Assembly: GCF_014201905.1 (NCBI RefSeq)
Contig: NZ_JACHFM010000005.1
Coordinates: 1-64,000, forward strand
Source of the DNA: Amaricoccus macauensis
GTDB taxonomy: Bacteria; Pseudomonadota; Alphaproteobacteria; Rhodobacterales; Rhodobacteraceae
Direction: 5' to 3'
Length of the DNA: 64,000 bases
A model generated the notes under the pieces. That model made no database searches, was not told the DNA's origin, and worked only from the letters and a program-made list of their open reading frames with translations. Positions 43,779 to 53,556 of this stretch are shown here, piece after piece (position 1 is the stretch's first letter; each line of letters begins with the position of its first letter). A program made the translations under genes and the position numbers.

Positions 43779-44207
43779 ATGCACGGCTGGAAGCGGCGGG
43801 TGGTCTACGTGACCGCCTACGAGGCGATCGCCATCATTGTCACGACGATCGGGATCGCGACACTCTACGGGGTTGGCGGCGCACACGCCGGCGGGCTCTC
43901 GGTACTGTCCTCGGCGATCGCGATGGCGTGGAACGCGATCTACAACGCCGGCTTCGAGGCGTGGGAGGCGCGCCGCGCGGTCGCCGGGCGGCCGCTCTCC
44001 ATGCGCATCGCCCATGCCATCGGCTTCGAGGGCGGGCTTGCCCTTATCCTCGTGCCGGTCGTCGCGTGGTGGATGGGGATCGGCCTCATCGAGGCACTTT
44101 TGCTCGACCTCGGGCTGCTGACGTTCTTCCTCGTCTACACCTTCGTCTTCAATCTGGCGTTCGACCGCATCTTCGGGCTGCCGGCCTCGGCCGTCCGTGA
44201 GGCCTGA
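43779..44207 (+). CDS. PACE-family multidrug/biocide efflux protein
   Basis: A 142-residue protein with four helices and two bacterial transmembrane-pair domains: RRVVYVTAYEAIAIIVTTIG, then NAIYNAGFEAWEARR, RIAHAIGFEGGLALIL and YTFVFNLAFDRIFG. The N-x-x-F-E and H-x-x-x-FE/G signatures are those of the PACE family (AceI type), which exports chlorhexidine-like biocides and probably short diamines by proton antiport. Start MHGWKRR chosen to begin at the first helix. Divergent from a LysR regulator. Confidence 0.88.
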   Translation: MHGWKRRVVYVTAYEAIAIIVTTIGIATLYGVGGAHAGGLSVLSSAIAMAWNAIYNAGFEAWEARRAVAGRPLSMRIAHAIGFEGGLALILVPVVAWWMGIGLIEALLLDLGLLTFFLVYTFVFNLAFDRIFGLPASAVREA

Positions 44208-44319
44208 GCGGCGTCGCAAATAATTCGGTTGAACCAACGGCAAGGGCAGCGGATGGTTACGCGATGGCTGACCTCCGCCGCCCGTCCCGGCCCGCCGCGC
44301 CCTCCGAGTATCGAGCCCC

Positions 44320-45810
44320 ATGCACCATCGCGAACCGCTGACCGAGCTGCCGCTCGTCGTTCCGAAGTCTCACCCGGACACGATGTACACCGATGCCGCC
44401 GCCGCGGTCGCAGACCTGGAGCAGCGCTACAGCGCCGCGACCGGCTTCCTGCGCGACAACTTTACCCGCGTCATGGCGGGGACGAAGCCCGAGGGGCATT
44501 ATCGCGCGTTCTATCCCAACGTGAGCCTCACGACGGCGAGCTTTGCCAAGGTCGACTCACGGCTCTCGTTCGGCCACGTGACCGAGCCCGGGATCTACGA
44601 GGCGACGATCACCCGGCCCGACCTGTTCCGGGGCTATCTCACCCAGCAGCTCGGCCTGCTGATCCAGAACCACGGCATGCCCGTGCGGGTCGGCACCTCC
44701 GACACGCCGATCCCGCTGCACTTCGCCATGGGCGAGAACGCGCATGTGGAAGGCTCGATCGAGGACGTGCTGCATCGGCCGTTGCGTGATGTCTTCGACG
44801 TGCCGGACCTCAACAACACCGACGACCACATCGTGAACGGCTACGCCAGGCCCAACGCGGCCGGCGTGCGCGCGCTCGCGCCGTTCACCGCCCAGCGCAT
44901 CGACTACAGCCTCGCGCGCCTCGCGCACTACACCGCGACGAGCGCCGCGCACTTCCAGAACCACGTGCTCTTCACCAACTACCAGTTCTACATGGACGAG
45001 TTCGTGGACTACGCCCTCGCGGCGATCGCGGATCCGACCTCGGGCTATACCGCCTTCATCGAGCCCGGAAACGCCGTCGTCACCCGCGAGGGGCGGACCG
45101 GCGCGCCGACCGCGCGGCTGCCGCAGATGCCGGCGTTCCACCTGATCGGTCCGGACCACTCGGGCATCACCATGATCAACATCGGCGTCGGCCCGTCGAA
45201 CGCAAAGACCATCACCGACCACATCGCGGTGCTGCGGCCGCACGTGTGGCTGATGGTCGGGCATTGCGCCGGCCTCCGAAACTCCCAGTCGCTCGGCGAC
45301 TACGTGCTCGCCCATGCCTACATGCGCGAAGATCATGTGCTGGACGACGATCTTCCGGTCTGGGTGCCGATCCCGGCGCTGGCGGAGGTGCAGGTGGCGC
45401 TGGAAGACGCCGTCGCCGAGGTGACCGGGCTCGAAGGCTACGAGCTCAAGAAGGTGATGCGGACCGGTACGGTCGCGACGATCGACAACCGCAACTGGGA
45501 ACTCGACGATCAGTCCGGCCCGGTGGCCCGCCTCAGTCAGGCACGCGCAATCGCCCTCGACATGGAAAGTGCGACCATCGCCGCCAACGGCTTCCGCTTC
45601 CGCGTGCCCTACGGCACGCTGCTCTGCGTGTCGGACAAGCCGCTTCACGGCGAGCTGAAACTGCCCGGCATGGCAACGGCGTTCTACAAGCGTCAGGTGG
45701 CGCAACATCTGCGGATCGGCATTCGCGCCGTCGAATCGCTCCGCGACATGCCGCTGGAGAAGCTCCACTCCCGGAAACTGAGGAGTTTCGACGAGACGGC
45801 GTTCCTCTAG
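44320..45810 (+). CDS. amn: AMP nucleosidase
   Basis: A 496-residue enzyme of the Amn family: N-terminal regulatory domain through RPLRDVFDVPDLNNTDDHIVNGY, then the nucleoside-phosphorylase-like catalytic domain with MINIGVGPSNAKTITDHIAVLRPHVWLMVGHCAGLRNSQSLGDYVLAHAYMREDHVLDDDLPVW and the ribose-binding MESATIAANGFRF, with the catalytic Asp near LCVSDKPLHGE. It cleaves AMP to adenine and ribose 5-phosphate, helping set the adenylate pool. Stands alone; a 492-bp gap follows. Confidence 0.95.
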   Translation: MHHREPLTELPLVVPKSHPDTMYTDAAAAVADLEQRYSAATGFLRDNFTRVMAGTKPEGHYRAFYPNVSLTTASFAKVDSRLSFGHVTEPGIYEATITRPDLFRGYLTQQLGLLIQNHGMPVRVGTSDTPIPLHFAMGENAHVEGSIEDVLHRPLRDVFDVPDLNNTDDHIVNGYARPNAAGVRALAPFTAQRIDYSLARLAHYTATSAAHFQNHVLFTNYQFYMDEFVDYALAAIADPTSGYTAFIEPGNAVVTREGRTGAPTARLPQMPAFHLIGPDHSGITMINIGVGPSNAKTITDHIAVLRPHVWLMVGHCAGLRNSQSLGDYVLAHAYMREDHVLDDDLPVWVPIPALAEVQVALEDAVAEVTGLEGYELKKVMRTGTVATIDNRNWELDDQSGPVARLSQARAIALDMESATIAANGFRFRVPYGTLLCVSDKPLHGELKLPGMATAFYKRQVAQHLRIGIRAVESLRDMPLEKLHSRKLRSFDETAFL

Positions 45811-46302
45811 GTCTATGGGGCGACCCTGCCCACGGCGGCCGGCGCGGTCGCATCAGCACTTGCTGGGCAAACTACCCCATTCGTTGGCGCAGGCCCGCAG
45901 TGAGGCTTTGGTGCAACTTGACCGAGTGCCCGGTTTGGTACCGTAATCCGAAAGATGACGTGGTTCTCACGTCCTAAACGCAGGGTTCGAACTCAACTAG
46001 TCCGGCGACCTCTTCGGCACCGCGAGTCCCGCTTTGCCCGGCCAAAACCGGGATTGAGCATGGGAGGGGACTCCGTGCAGGGCCCCTGTTCTTTCGAAGT
46101 GGTCGTCTGATCCTCTGTCTCGATGCCGGTCGCGGCGCAAAACTGCAACACTCAACTCATGATTGAGCGTTTCTTGAGGCTTTCCAAGGGAACGTAACGA
46201 TCCACGGTTGAGTTTTCGAAAAGGCACCGCTTAAGTTCGGCCAAGTCGACGCCCGCCGCTGGCGTTTGACGACCACGGGAAACAATAAAACAGGAATCGG
46301 GG
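45811..46302. other. Long gene-free region upstream of the HU gene
   Basis: At 492 bp this is the longest gap in the window. GC content drops toward the HU gene. It holds a distal promoter-like pair TTGACC (45918-45923) and CGTAAT (45942-45947), 18 bp apart, a CCCGG-N6-CCGGG dyad near 46048-46063, a CTCAACTCATGATTGAGC stretch (about 46151-46168), and the proximal promoter candidate at 46208-46236. No coding sequence or known small RNA is recognised. Confidence 0.5.
46208..46236 (+). promoter_or_regulatory. Candidate proximal promoter of the HU gene
   Basis: TTGAGT (46208-46213), a 17-bp spacer, and TTAAGT (46231-46236), 67 bp before the HU start. Both hexamers are imperfect but the spacing is ideal and the surrounding DNA is AT-enriched. 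Confidence 0.4.
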
Positions 46303-46593
46303 ATGACCCAGAAGCCCATGACGAAGACGCAGCTGGTTGCGGCAATCGCTGAGACGGCCGCGCTCGACAAGGCCAGCGCCAACCGCGCCCTTGAGGCGCT
46401 GACCGAGATCGTGACGAAGCAGGTGGCTGACGGTGGCGCCGTCACCCTGCCCGGGCTCGGGAAGTTTGCCTGCCGCGCGCGCCCGGAGCGGACCGTGCGC
46501 AATCCCTCGACCGGCGAGCAGATGCTGAAGCCGGCCGACCGCGTGGCCAAGGTCACGATCGCGAAGCAGCTCAAGGATGTCATAAACGCGTGA
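46303..46593 (+). CDS. hup: HU-family nucleoid protein
   Basis: A 96-residue DNA-bending protein: MTKTQLVAAIAETAALDKASANRALEAL forms the helical body, VTLPGLGKFACRARPERTVRNPSTGEQM the beta-arm region with the Pro-containing tip, and ADRVAKVTIAKQLKDVI the C-terminal helix. HU organises the chromosome and aids replication and transcription. It has a long upstream regulatory region and a strong intrinsic terminator, so it is transcribed alone and probably abundantly. Two Met starts six codons apart (46303 or 46318) are possible. Confidence 0.93.
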   Translation: MTQKPMTKTQLVAAIAETAALDKASANRALEALTEIVTKQVADGGAVTLPGLGKFACRARPERTVRNPSTGEQMLKPADRVAKVTIAKQLKDVINA

Positions 46594-46645
46594 CGCCCGG
46601 CGCTGAGATCGACGCTTGATCCCGGCACCGATCCGGGTGAAGCGG

Positions 46646-46674
46646 AAAAGGCCGCGGCGAAACGCGGCCTTTTG
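46646..46674 (+). terminator. Intrinsic terminator of the HU gene
   Basis: AAAAGGCCGCG (46646-46656) pairs with CGCGGCCTTTT (46663-46673) around GCGAAA, giving an 11-bp stem that ends in a T run. This is the clearest rho-independent terminator in the window. It also shows that the downstream transporter starts after it. Confidence 0.9.
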
Positions 46675-46693
46675 CTTTCCGGGGGGCAGGGCA

Positions 46694-47599
46694 GTGTCTG
46701 AGGTGGATTGGAAGGGACTGAGCCTCGGCGTGCTCTTCGCGGCGATCTGGAGTTCGGCGTTCACCTCGTCGCACATCGTGGTGCAGTACTGGCCACCGTT
46801 TCTCGTGCTGTCGCTGCGCTTCCTCGTCTCGGGCGCCCTCGCCCTCGGCATCGGCTTCGCGCTCGGCCAGCGCATCCGCCTCACGGCGCAGGAATGGCGC
46901 CTCGTGGTGATCTTCGGCCTCTGCCAGAACGCGCTCTACCTCGGGCTTTTCCACTACGCGATGCAGACGGTCGAGGCCGGGGTTGCGTCGATCATCGCGA
47001 GCTCCATGCCGCTCGTCGTCGCGGCGCTGGGGCGGATCTTCCTCGGCCAGCGCCTGAAGCCCCTCGCGCTCGCCGGGCTTGCGGCGGGCTTCGTCGGAGT
47101 CCTCGTCATCATGCTCTCCCGCCTCGGCCACGGCCTCGACCTCCGCGGCACGGTGGTCTGCATGATCGGCGTTACGGCGCTGGCCATCGCGACGCTGACG
47201 CTGCGCGGCGCGGCCGCAGGCGGCAATCTCTGGATGGTAGTCGGCCTTCAGATGCTGGTCGGCTCCGCCGCGCTCCTGCCCGCGAGCCTGCTTTTCGAGA
47301 CATGGACCGTGAGCTCGCCACCGCGCTTCATCGTGGCGCTCGTCTATTCCGCGCTGATCTCGGGTGTCGTGGCGACGATGATCTGGTTCGTCCTTGTCCG
47401 CCGGATCGGCGCGACACGGGCCGCGACCTTCCATTTCCTGAACCCGTTCCTCGGGGTTGCCATCGCCGCGCTGATCCTCGGCGAGCACGTCACCGCCCGC
47501 GACTTCCTCGGCGTCGCGATCATCATGGCCGGCATCCTCGCGGTGCAGTTCTCCGGCGCCCGCGTCCGCGGGCGCGCGTCAGCGCCAGAGAAGGCCTGA
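46694..47599 (+). CDS. EamA/DMT-family transporter
   Basis: A 301-residue, ten-helix protein: SLGVLFAAIWSSAFTSSHIVVQYWPP at the N-terminus, LCQNALYLGLFHYAMQTVEAGVASIIASSMPL ending the first EamA half, and RAATFHFLNPFLGVAIAALILGE in the second. The GTG at 46694 was chosen because the open frame upstream passes through the HU terminator. Substrate unknown. Its 3' end overlaps the convergent hypothetical gene by 21 bp. Confidence 0.85.
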   Translation: MSEVDWKGLSLGVLFAAIWSSAFTSSHIVVQYWPPFLVLSLRFLVSGALALGIGFALGQRIRLTAQEWRLVVIFGLCQNALYLGLFHYAMQTVEAGVASIIASSMPLVVAALGRIFLGQRLKPLALAGLAAGFVGVLVIMLSRLGHGLDLRGTVVCMIGVTALAIATLTLRGAAAGGNLWMVVGLQMLVGSAALLPASLLFETWTVSSPPRFIVALVYSALISGVVATMIWFVLVRRIGATRAATFHFLNPFLGVAIAALILGEHVTARDFLGVAIIMAGILAVQFSGARVRGRASAPEKA

Positions 47600-48088
47600 C
47601 GCCCGCGCCCACGGCCCCACCACCACGTTCTGCTGCTCGAGCTCGGCGCGCGCCGTCGTCGAACCGGCCCGTGCCCGGTCGAGAAGCAGTGCCGCCTCCT
47701 CCGGCCGGTCGCTCGCGGCGGCAGAGGCCATCACGTCGCGCATGTGGACGAAACCGTAGGCCTGCTCGGTCAGCGCCGCGGCGTCATAGCTCATCTGACC
47801 GAGCCCGACATAGTGCCGGACGGAACCCGAGCGCCGCAGCCGGCGCTCGAAGAACGCGCAGGCAATGAGGCATTCGTCGGCAAGCGCCCGGAGGACATCG
47901 CGCGGCGCATTTCCGTCGAGCGCACGGGCGACCCGAATGGTCAGAAGATCGACGGTGACGTGGCGGCCGATGAAGCGGGCGAAGGTGAAGGAGAGATAGG
48001 CCTCAAGCGTGGTCGAAAGCGGGATGCCCGCCTTGTCGATGCCGGCCTTGACGAAGTCGGAGGCGATGCCGAGGGTCGCGTCGTTCAT
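47579..48088 (-). CDS. Hypothetical helical protein
   Basis: A 169-residue, mostly helical soluble protein. It opens MNDATLGIASDFVKAGIDKAG and has moderately hydrophobic helices (LSFTFARFIGRHVTVDLLTIRVARAL) and a C-terminal GPWARASGLLWR. No known domain is recognised. It is conserved-looking in codon use and start context but stands alone, convergent with the transporter (21-bp overlap). Confidence 0.65.
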   Translation of the reverse strand: MNDATLGIASDFVKAGIDKAGIPLSTTLEAYLSFTFARFIGRHVTVDLLTIRVARALDGNAPRDVLRALADECLIACAFFERRLRRSGSVRHYVGLGQMSYDAAALTEQAYGFVHMRDVMASAAASDRPEEAALLLDRARAGSTTARAELEQQNVVVGPWARASGLLWR

Positions 48089-48423
48089 CCCGGGCGCCTC
48101 CGACCGCGGTCGGCGGTCCGTGCCCGCCGGCCTGCCCGAGTGCTCCCCTGGACGCCCTGGACCATGGTCACCTCACTGGTTCCGCGGAACCTTTCGACTT
48201 GCGACTATGTATTGCAGTTCCTAACCTTTCCTGATCGAACGCGGGACCACTCCCCGCTGGCGCGGTGCATCACGGCAATGGCAAAAGGGAGGCGGTGGAC
48301 GCGGGCGCGCGAAGGACTGACCAAGGTCGTGCGTTGAGCCATCTGTCCGATCGACGAAAAGTCTTCTGAGGGTTACGATAGCATGAGCGGCCGACAAAAC
48401 CAACGGCACTGCCGCAGCGCGTC
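48089..48423. other. Divergent spacer with a 14-bp perfect palindrome
   Basis: This 335-bp gap has no convincing gene. GGTTCCGCGGAACC at 48178-48191 is a perfect palindrome, 87 bp from the start of the minus-strand hypothetical gene, and a less GC-rich patch follows at 48192-48236. These probably mark promoter and operator elements, which cannot be assigned further. Confidence 0.5.
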
Positions 48424-49977
48424 ATGATCGAGAGCGAGCTGAAAATCCTGATGGATCCCGACGGGATCCGCGCCATCGCGGCCCACCCCCGCCTCAACGC
48501 ATTGCGTGTCGGGGCGTCGCGGAGCGAGTCACTGGTATCAGTTTACCTTGACACTTCCGACGATCGCCTGCGGGCCGCAGGCATCGCGCTCCGCCTGCGC
48601 AAGATCGGCCGCCGCTGGGTCCAGACCGTGAAGCGCAAGGAGCAGACCGGCGACAGCGGGGGCCTCTTCTCCAATCACGAGGACGAGAGGGCCGCGCCCG
48701 GCGGCCGTCTGGTGCTCGACGGCACCGACCCCGACGGCGCGCTTGCGGCCGTGCGCGAGGCGCTCGACGGCGCCGAACTCGCTCCGGTCTTCGAAACCCG
48801 GGTGCAACGCACGACGACGCTGCTGCGGATCGAGGGTTTCGGCGAGGTGGAGCTGGCGCTGGACAACGGTGACGTCCGCGCCGGGGAGCTGTCCGAGCCG
48901 ATCTCGGAGGCGGAGTTCGAACTGAAGTCCGGCAGTGTCGGCGCGATCTTCGCCGTTGCCCGACAGCTCCTGGACGGCGCACCCTTCCAGCTCGGGACCA
49001 CGAACAAGGCGGCGCGTGGCTATCGGCTGCTGCGCAACGGCGCGGCGCCGGCACCGAAGGCGCGCAAGGCCGGCACCTTCGACTTCGGGCCGGAAACCGG
49101 CGCGGAACTGGTGGCGCGCGACGTGCTGCGCGACTGCCTCGGGCAGATCTCGGCCAACATTCCCGTGGTGCTCGACACTGACGACAGCGAAGGCCCACAT
49201 CAGCTTCGCATCGGCCTGCGCCGGCTTCGGACCGCGCTGCAGGTATTCGAGCCGACTCTCGGCGCAACCGGCATTGAACGGCTGAACGCCGCCGCGCAGC
49301 AACTCGGGCAGGACGTGGGCCACCTGCGCGATGCCGATGTGCTGATCGAGGAAGTGCTGGCCCATGCCGCGTCACACGGGCTCGATCCCGAGGCACACCA
49401 GCTGCTGGAAACCGCGCTCGCCACGCGCCGCGAGGCGATCCGCATCGAAGTCAGGGCCGCGCTGGCGGCACCCGAGACCGGGCGCTTCCTGCTCGACCTG
49501 CTGGAATACGTCGAGACCCGGGGCTGGCTCGCGCCCTCGGACTACGACCAGACGACCCGGCTGGCGCAGCCGATCGGGGAACTTGCCCCGAAGCTGCTGC
49601 GCAAGCGCTGGCGCAAGGTGAAGTCGCTGGGCGAGGATATCCGCGAGCTGGAGTCGGAAGAGCTGCACAGCCTGCGAAAGTCGCTGAAGAAGCTGCGCTA
49701 CGCGGGCGACATGGTGATCGGCATCTACCCCGGCAAGCGCTCCGCGGCGTTCCTCGCGGCGCTGAAGGACCTGCAGGACAGCTTCGGCAGCCTCAACGAC
49801 GCGGCGATGGCCGAGGCGAAGCTGGGCGGTCCCGATGCAGTGGCGAAGGACGATCCCACAGTGCAACGCGCCATCGGCTTCACTCTGGGTATCCTCGCCG
49901 GTGCCTCGGCGGCGGAGCGGCCGGAAATCTTTTCCCGGTGGGACGATCTGGCGGCGACGAAGCCATTCTGGACGTGA
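48424..49977 (+). CDS. CYTH and CHAD domain protein (triphosphatase-like)
   Basis: A 517-residue protein with two domains. CYTH (about 1-205) has the ExExK start ESELKI and the tunnel residues in VSVYLDTSDDRLRAAGIALRLRKIGRRWVQTVK, fitting a triphosphate tunnel enzyme that hydrolyses inorganic triphosphate. CHAD (about 225-510) is helical with conserved His and basic residues, HQLRIGLRRLRTALQVFEP and LHSLRKSLKKLRYAGDMV, known to bind polyphosphate. The fusion points to polyphosphate-linked metabolism. It is followed 7 bp later by a sugar isomerase gene. Confidence 0.9.
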   Translation: MIESELKILMDPDGIRAIAAHPRLNALRVGASRSESLVSVYLDTSDDRLRAAGIALRLRKIGRRWVQTVKRKEQTGDSGGLFSNHEDERAAPGGRLVLDGTDPDGALAAVREALDGAELAPVFETRVQRTTTLLRIEGFGEVELALDNGDVRAGELSEPISEAEFELKSGSVGAIFAVARQLLDGAPFQLGTTNKAARGYRLLRNGAAPAPKARKAGTFDFGPETGAELVARDVLRDCLGQISANIPVVLDTDDSEGPHQLRIGLRRLRTALQVFEPTLGATGIERLNAAAQQLGQDVGHLRDADVLIEEVLAHAASHGLDPEAHQLLETALATRREAIRIEVRAALAAPETGRFLLDLLEYVETRGWLAPSDYDQTTRLAQPIGELAPKLLRKRWRKVKSLGEDIRELESEELHSLRKSLKKLRYAGDMVIGIYPGKRSAAFLAALKDLQDSFGSLNDAAMAEAKLGGPDAVAKDDPTVQRAIGFTLGILAGASAAERPEIFSRWDDLAATKPFWT

Positions 49978-49984
49978 GGCAATC

Positions 49985-50671
49985 GTGAAGCGATCCGAGA
50001 TCAACGACATCCTGCGAGCGGGTGACGAGTTCATCCGCTCGTTCAACTTCCTGCTGCCGCCGTTCGCGGGCTGGACGCCGGACGACATGGAGGCGCGCCG
50101 GCCGGAAATCGGCGAGATCATCGGCTCGAACCTCGGCTGGGATATCACCGATTTCGGCTCCGGCGCATTCAAGGAGCGGGGGCTCTTCCTCTTCACGCTC
50201 CGGAATGGCCGGGAAGAGGATCTGCGGCGCGGCTCCGGCATGTGCTACGCCGAGAAGATCATGGTGGTGCGGCAGGATCAGGTCACGCCGATGCACCGCC
50301 ACGTGGTGAAGGCCGAGGACATCATCAACCGCGGTGGCGCGACGCTGGCGGTGAAGCTCTACGCCTCGAACGATGCGGGCGAGATCGACCAGGACCATGA
50401 TGTGACCGTGGCGAGCGACGGCATCCTGCGAGAGCTCGATGCCGGCTCGATCCTGAAGATCGCTCCCGGCGAGAGCGTGACGCTGCTTCCCGGAATCTGG
50501 CACGCGTTCTGGGCCGAGGGCGGCGACGCGCTGGTGGGCGAGGTCTCGACGGTGAACAACGACCTGACCGACAACGTCTTCGCCGAAGCGATCGGCCGCT
50601 TCCCCGAAATCGAGGAAGACGAGGCGCCGTGGCGGCTCATGGTGTCGGACTACGGCAAGTGGTTCGCGTGA
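49985..50671 (+). CDS. D-lyxose isomerase-like cupin protein
   Basis: A 228-residue protein of the D-lyxose isomerase family, starting GTG: MKRSEINDILRAGDEFIRSFNFLLPPFAGW. The cupin metal site is readable in MHRHVVKAEDI (His, His, Glu) and LLPGIWHAFW (His). It interconverts D-lyxose and D-xylulose, and often D-mannose and D-fructose, with Mn2+. It lies 7 bp after the CYTH-CHAD gene and is probably cotranscribed. No sugar kinase or transporter is nearby. Confidence 0.88.
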   Translation: MKRSEINDILRAGDEFIRSFNFLLPPFAGWTPDDMEARRPEIGEIIGSNLGWDITDFGSGAFKERGLFLFTLRNGREEDLRRGSGMCYAEKIMVVRQDQVTPMHRHVVKAEDIINRGGATLAVKLYASNDAGEIDQDHDVTVASDGILRELDAGSILKIAPGESVTLLPGIWHAFWAEGGDALVGEVSTVNNDLTDNVFAEAIGRFPEIEEDEAPWRLMVSDYGKWFA

Positions 50672-50734
50672 AACGGCCGCTGCGGGTGACCGGAGCGGAT
50701 TGATGCACGGAGGGGTGCGCGCGGCGCCCCCGCC

Positions 50735-52084
<1,350 letters not shown>

Positions 52085-52106
52085 GGGCGTCAGCTCCGCG
52101 CGTGGG

Positions 52107-52598
52107 TCATTCGAGGATCATCAGCGGCGCGCCGAACTCGACCGGCTGGCCGTCGGTGATCAGGATGCGCTTCACCCGACCGGAGCGGGGCGCCGCGATC
52201 TGGTTCATCGTCTTCATCGCCTCGATGATCAGGATCGTCTGGCCCTCGGCCACCTGGTCGCCGACCTTGACGAAGGACGGCGCGCCGGGCTCTGCCTGGA
52301 GATACGCGGTCCCCACCATCGGCGAGGGCACGACGCCCGGATCATCCGCCGGGTCGGGGGCGGCCTGCGGCGCACCAGAGGAAGTGGCCGCGGGCGCCGG
52401 GATCGCCACGGGCGCGGCCACCTGGACGGGCGCAGGCGCCGGGGCAACCGTCTGGAACTGGCGGGCAACCCGAACAGTCATGCTGTCGTCGTCGCCGAAC
52501 TCGCGGTTGACCTCGATTTCGGTGAGATCATTGTCGCGCAGCAACTCCGCCAGGGCCTTGATGAACTCGATGTCCTGCTCCTGGGGTCTCTTGCTCAT
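52107..52598 (-). CDS. accB: Acetyl-CoA carboxylase biotin carboxyl carrier protein
   Basis: A 163-residue carrier. The N-terminal helix [20 protein letters not shown] matches AccB, a Pro/Ala-rich flexible linker spans about 55-90, and the C-terminal biotinyl domain has the biotin-Lys motif EAMKTMN with the protruding thumb [21 protein letters not shown]. First gene of accB-accC for fatty acid synthesis. The start MSKRPQE was chosen as the family start. Confidence 0.96.
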   Translation of the reverse strand: MSKRPQEQDIEFIKALAELLRDNDLTEIEVNREFGDDDSMTVRVARQFQTVAPAPAPVQVAAPVAIPAPAATSSGAPQAAPDPADDPGVVPSPMVGTAYLQAEPGAPSFVKVGDQVAEGQTILIIEAMKTMNQIAAPRSGRVKRILITDGQPVEFGAPLMILE

Positions 52599-52658
52599 GG
52601 ATGCGCCCTGCTGCCTTCCGCGGACTTCGCCGCCTGTCCCTCCCTCGCGGGGTTCCCC

Positions 52659-52687
52659 TATATAGGCGGCTGACACGGCGGTTAAAA
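52659..52687 (-). promoter_or_regulatory. Candidate accB-accC promoter
   Basis: On the minus strand TTTTAA (52687-52682) and TATATA (52664-52659) are 17 bp apart, about 60 bp upstream of the accB start. The -10 is good, the -35 weak. Confidence 0.45.
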
Positions 52688-52776
52688 GCGGAAAGCGGTT
52701 GACAGCGGCTGTGGGGCGGAACCCCCGCAGCGCGCTAGAACAATTGATTAATTGCGCTTCTCCCGGGGCTTCGCGG

Positions 52777-53556
52777 TCACTCCGCCGTGCGCGCCTGCTC
52801 GAGCAACCCTTCGATCTGCGCCCGCGGCACGTAGCCGCGAACCATGGTGTCGGCGACGACGAAGGTCGGAGTCCCCGCAATTCCCAGCGTTTCCGCGAGG
52901 GCATGGGTCGCGTCGATGCGCCGCGTCACCTCGGGGTCTTCCATGGCGGCGCGCGCCTTGTCGGCGTCGACTCCCGCCTTGGAGAAGGCGCGATCAAGGC
53001 TCGCGTCGGTGATCTCGCCCTTCATCGTCATCAATTGCTCGTGCAGCCGGGCATAGGCCTCCGGCCCCTCGGCGACCATGGTGGCGACCGCCGCGCGCGC
53101 CGCGAGGTCCGAGCCGGGGCCGAGGATCGGCATTTCCTTCACGATCAGCCGCACGTCGTCGTTGTCCTCGAGCAGCGCGAGGATCTCGGGCTGCGCCTTG
53201 CGGCAATAACCGCACTGGTAGTCGAGAAATTCGACGATGGTGAGCTTGCCGTCGGGATTGCCGCCGACCCAGGAAAATCCGTCGTCAAAGATCGCCGCCG
53301 CGTTGGCGGCGACCAGCGCCTTGTCGTCGGTGGCCGCGGCAACCTGCTGCTTCTGCTCGAGGATCTTCACCATTTCCATGACGATCTCGGGATTCGCCAG
53401 CAGATAGGCGCGGATCTCGGCGTGCAGCGCCTCACGCTGGTCCGCGGTGAAGGGTGACGACTGCTCCGGCACCGGGGCGGCGTCCTGTGCAAACGCGGCG
53501 CCGGCGGTGACCAGGCAGAGGCCGGCGACGGCGGCTCGGGCAAGACGGGTGATCAT
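52777..53556 (-). CDS. Periplasmic DsbA-family thiol:disulfide protein
   Basis: A 259-residue protein with a signal peptide ending AGAAFAQ, an N-terminal helical extension (about 35-75), and a DsbA thioredoxin fold with active site FLDYQCGYCRKAQPE and cis-Pro loop GTPTFVV. The extension plus CxxC arrangement matches Com1/ScsC/BdbD-like members, which oxidise or isomerise disulfides in exported proteins. Its ATG overlaps the M48 protease stop (ATGA), so the two are coupled and may act together in envelope protein quality control. Confidence 0.9.
   Translation of the reverse strand: MITRLARAAVAGLCLVTAGAAFAQDAAPVPEQSSPFTADQREALHAEIRAYLLANPEIVMEMVKILEQKQQVAAATDDKALVAANAAAIFDDGFSWVGGNPDGKLTIVEFLDYQCGYCRKAQPEILALLEDNDDVRLIVKEMPILGPGSDLAARAAVATMVAEGPEAYARLHEQLMTMKGEITDASLDRAFSKAGVDADKARAAMEDPEVTRRIDATHALAETLGIAGTPTFVVADTMVRGYVPRAQIEGLLEQARTAE

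Noticed and set aside
45965-46010. A GGTTCGAACTC segment resembling a tRNA T-arm
   Set aside because: No matching acceptor, D or anticodon stems could be built around it.
46616-46693. An upstream start for the EamA transporter at 46616
   Set aside because: This extension would translate through the HU intrinsic terminator; the GTG at 46694 is the first sensible start after it.
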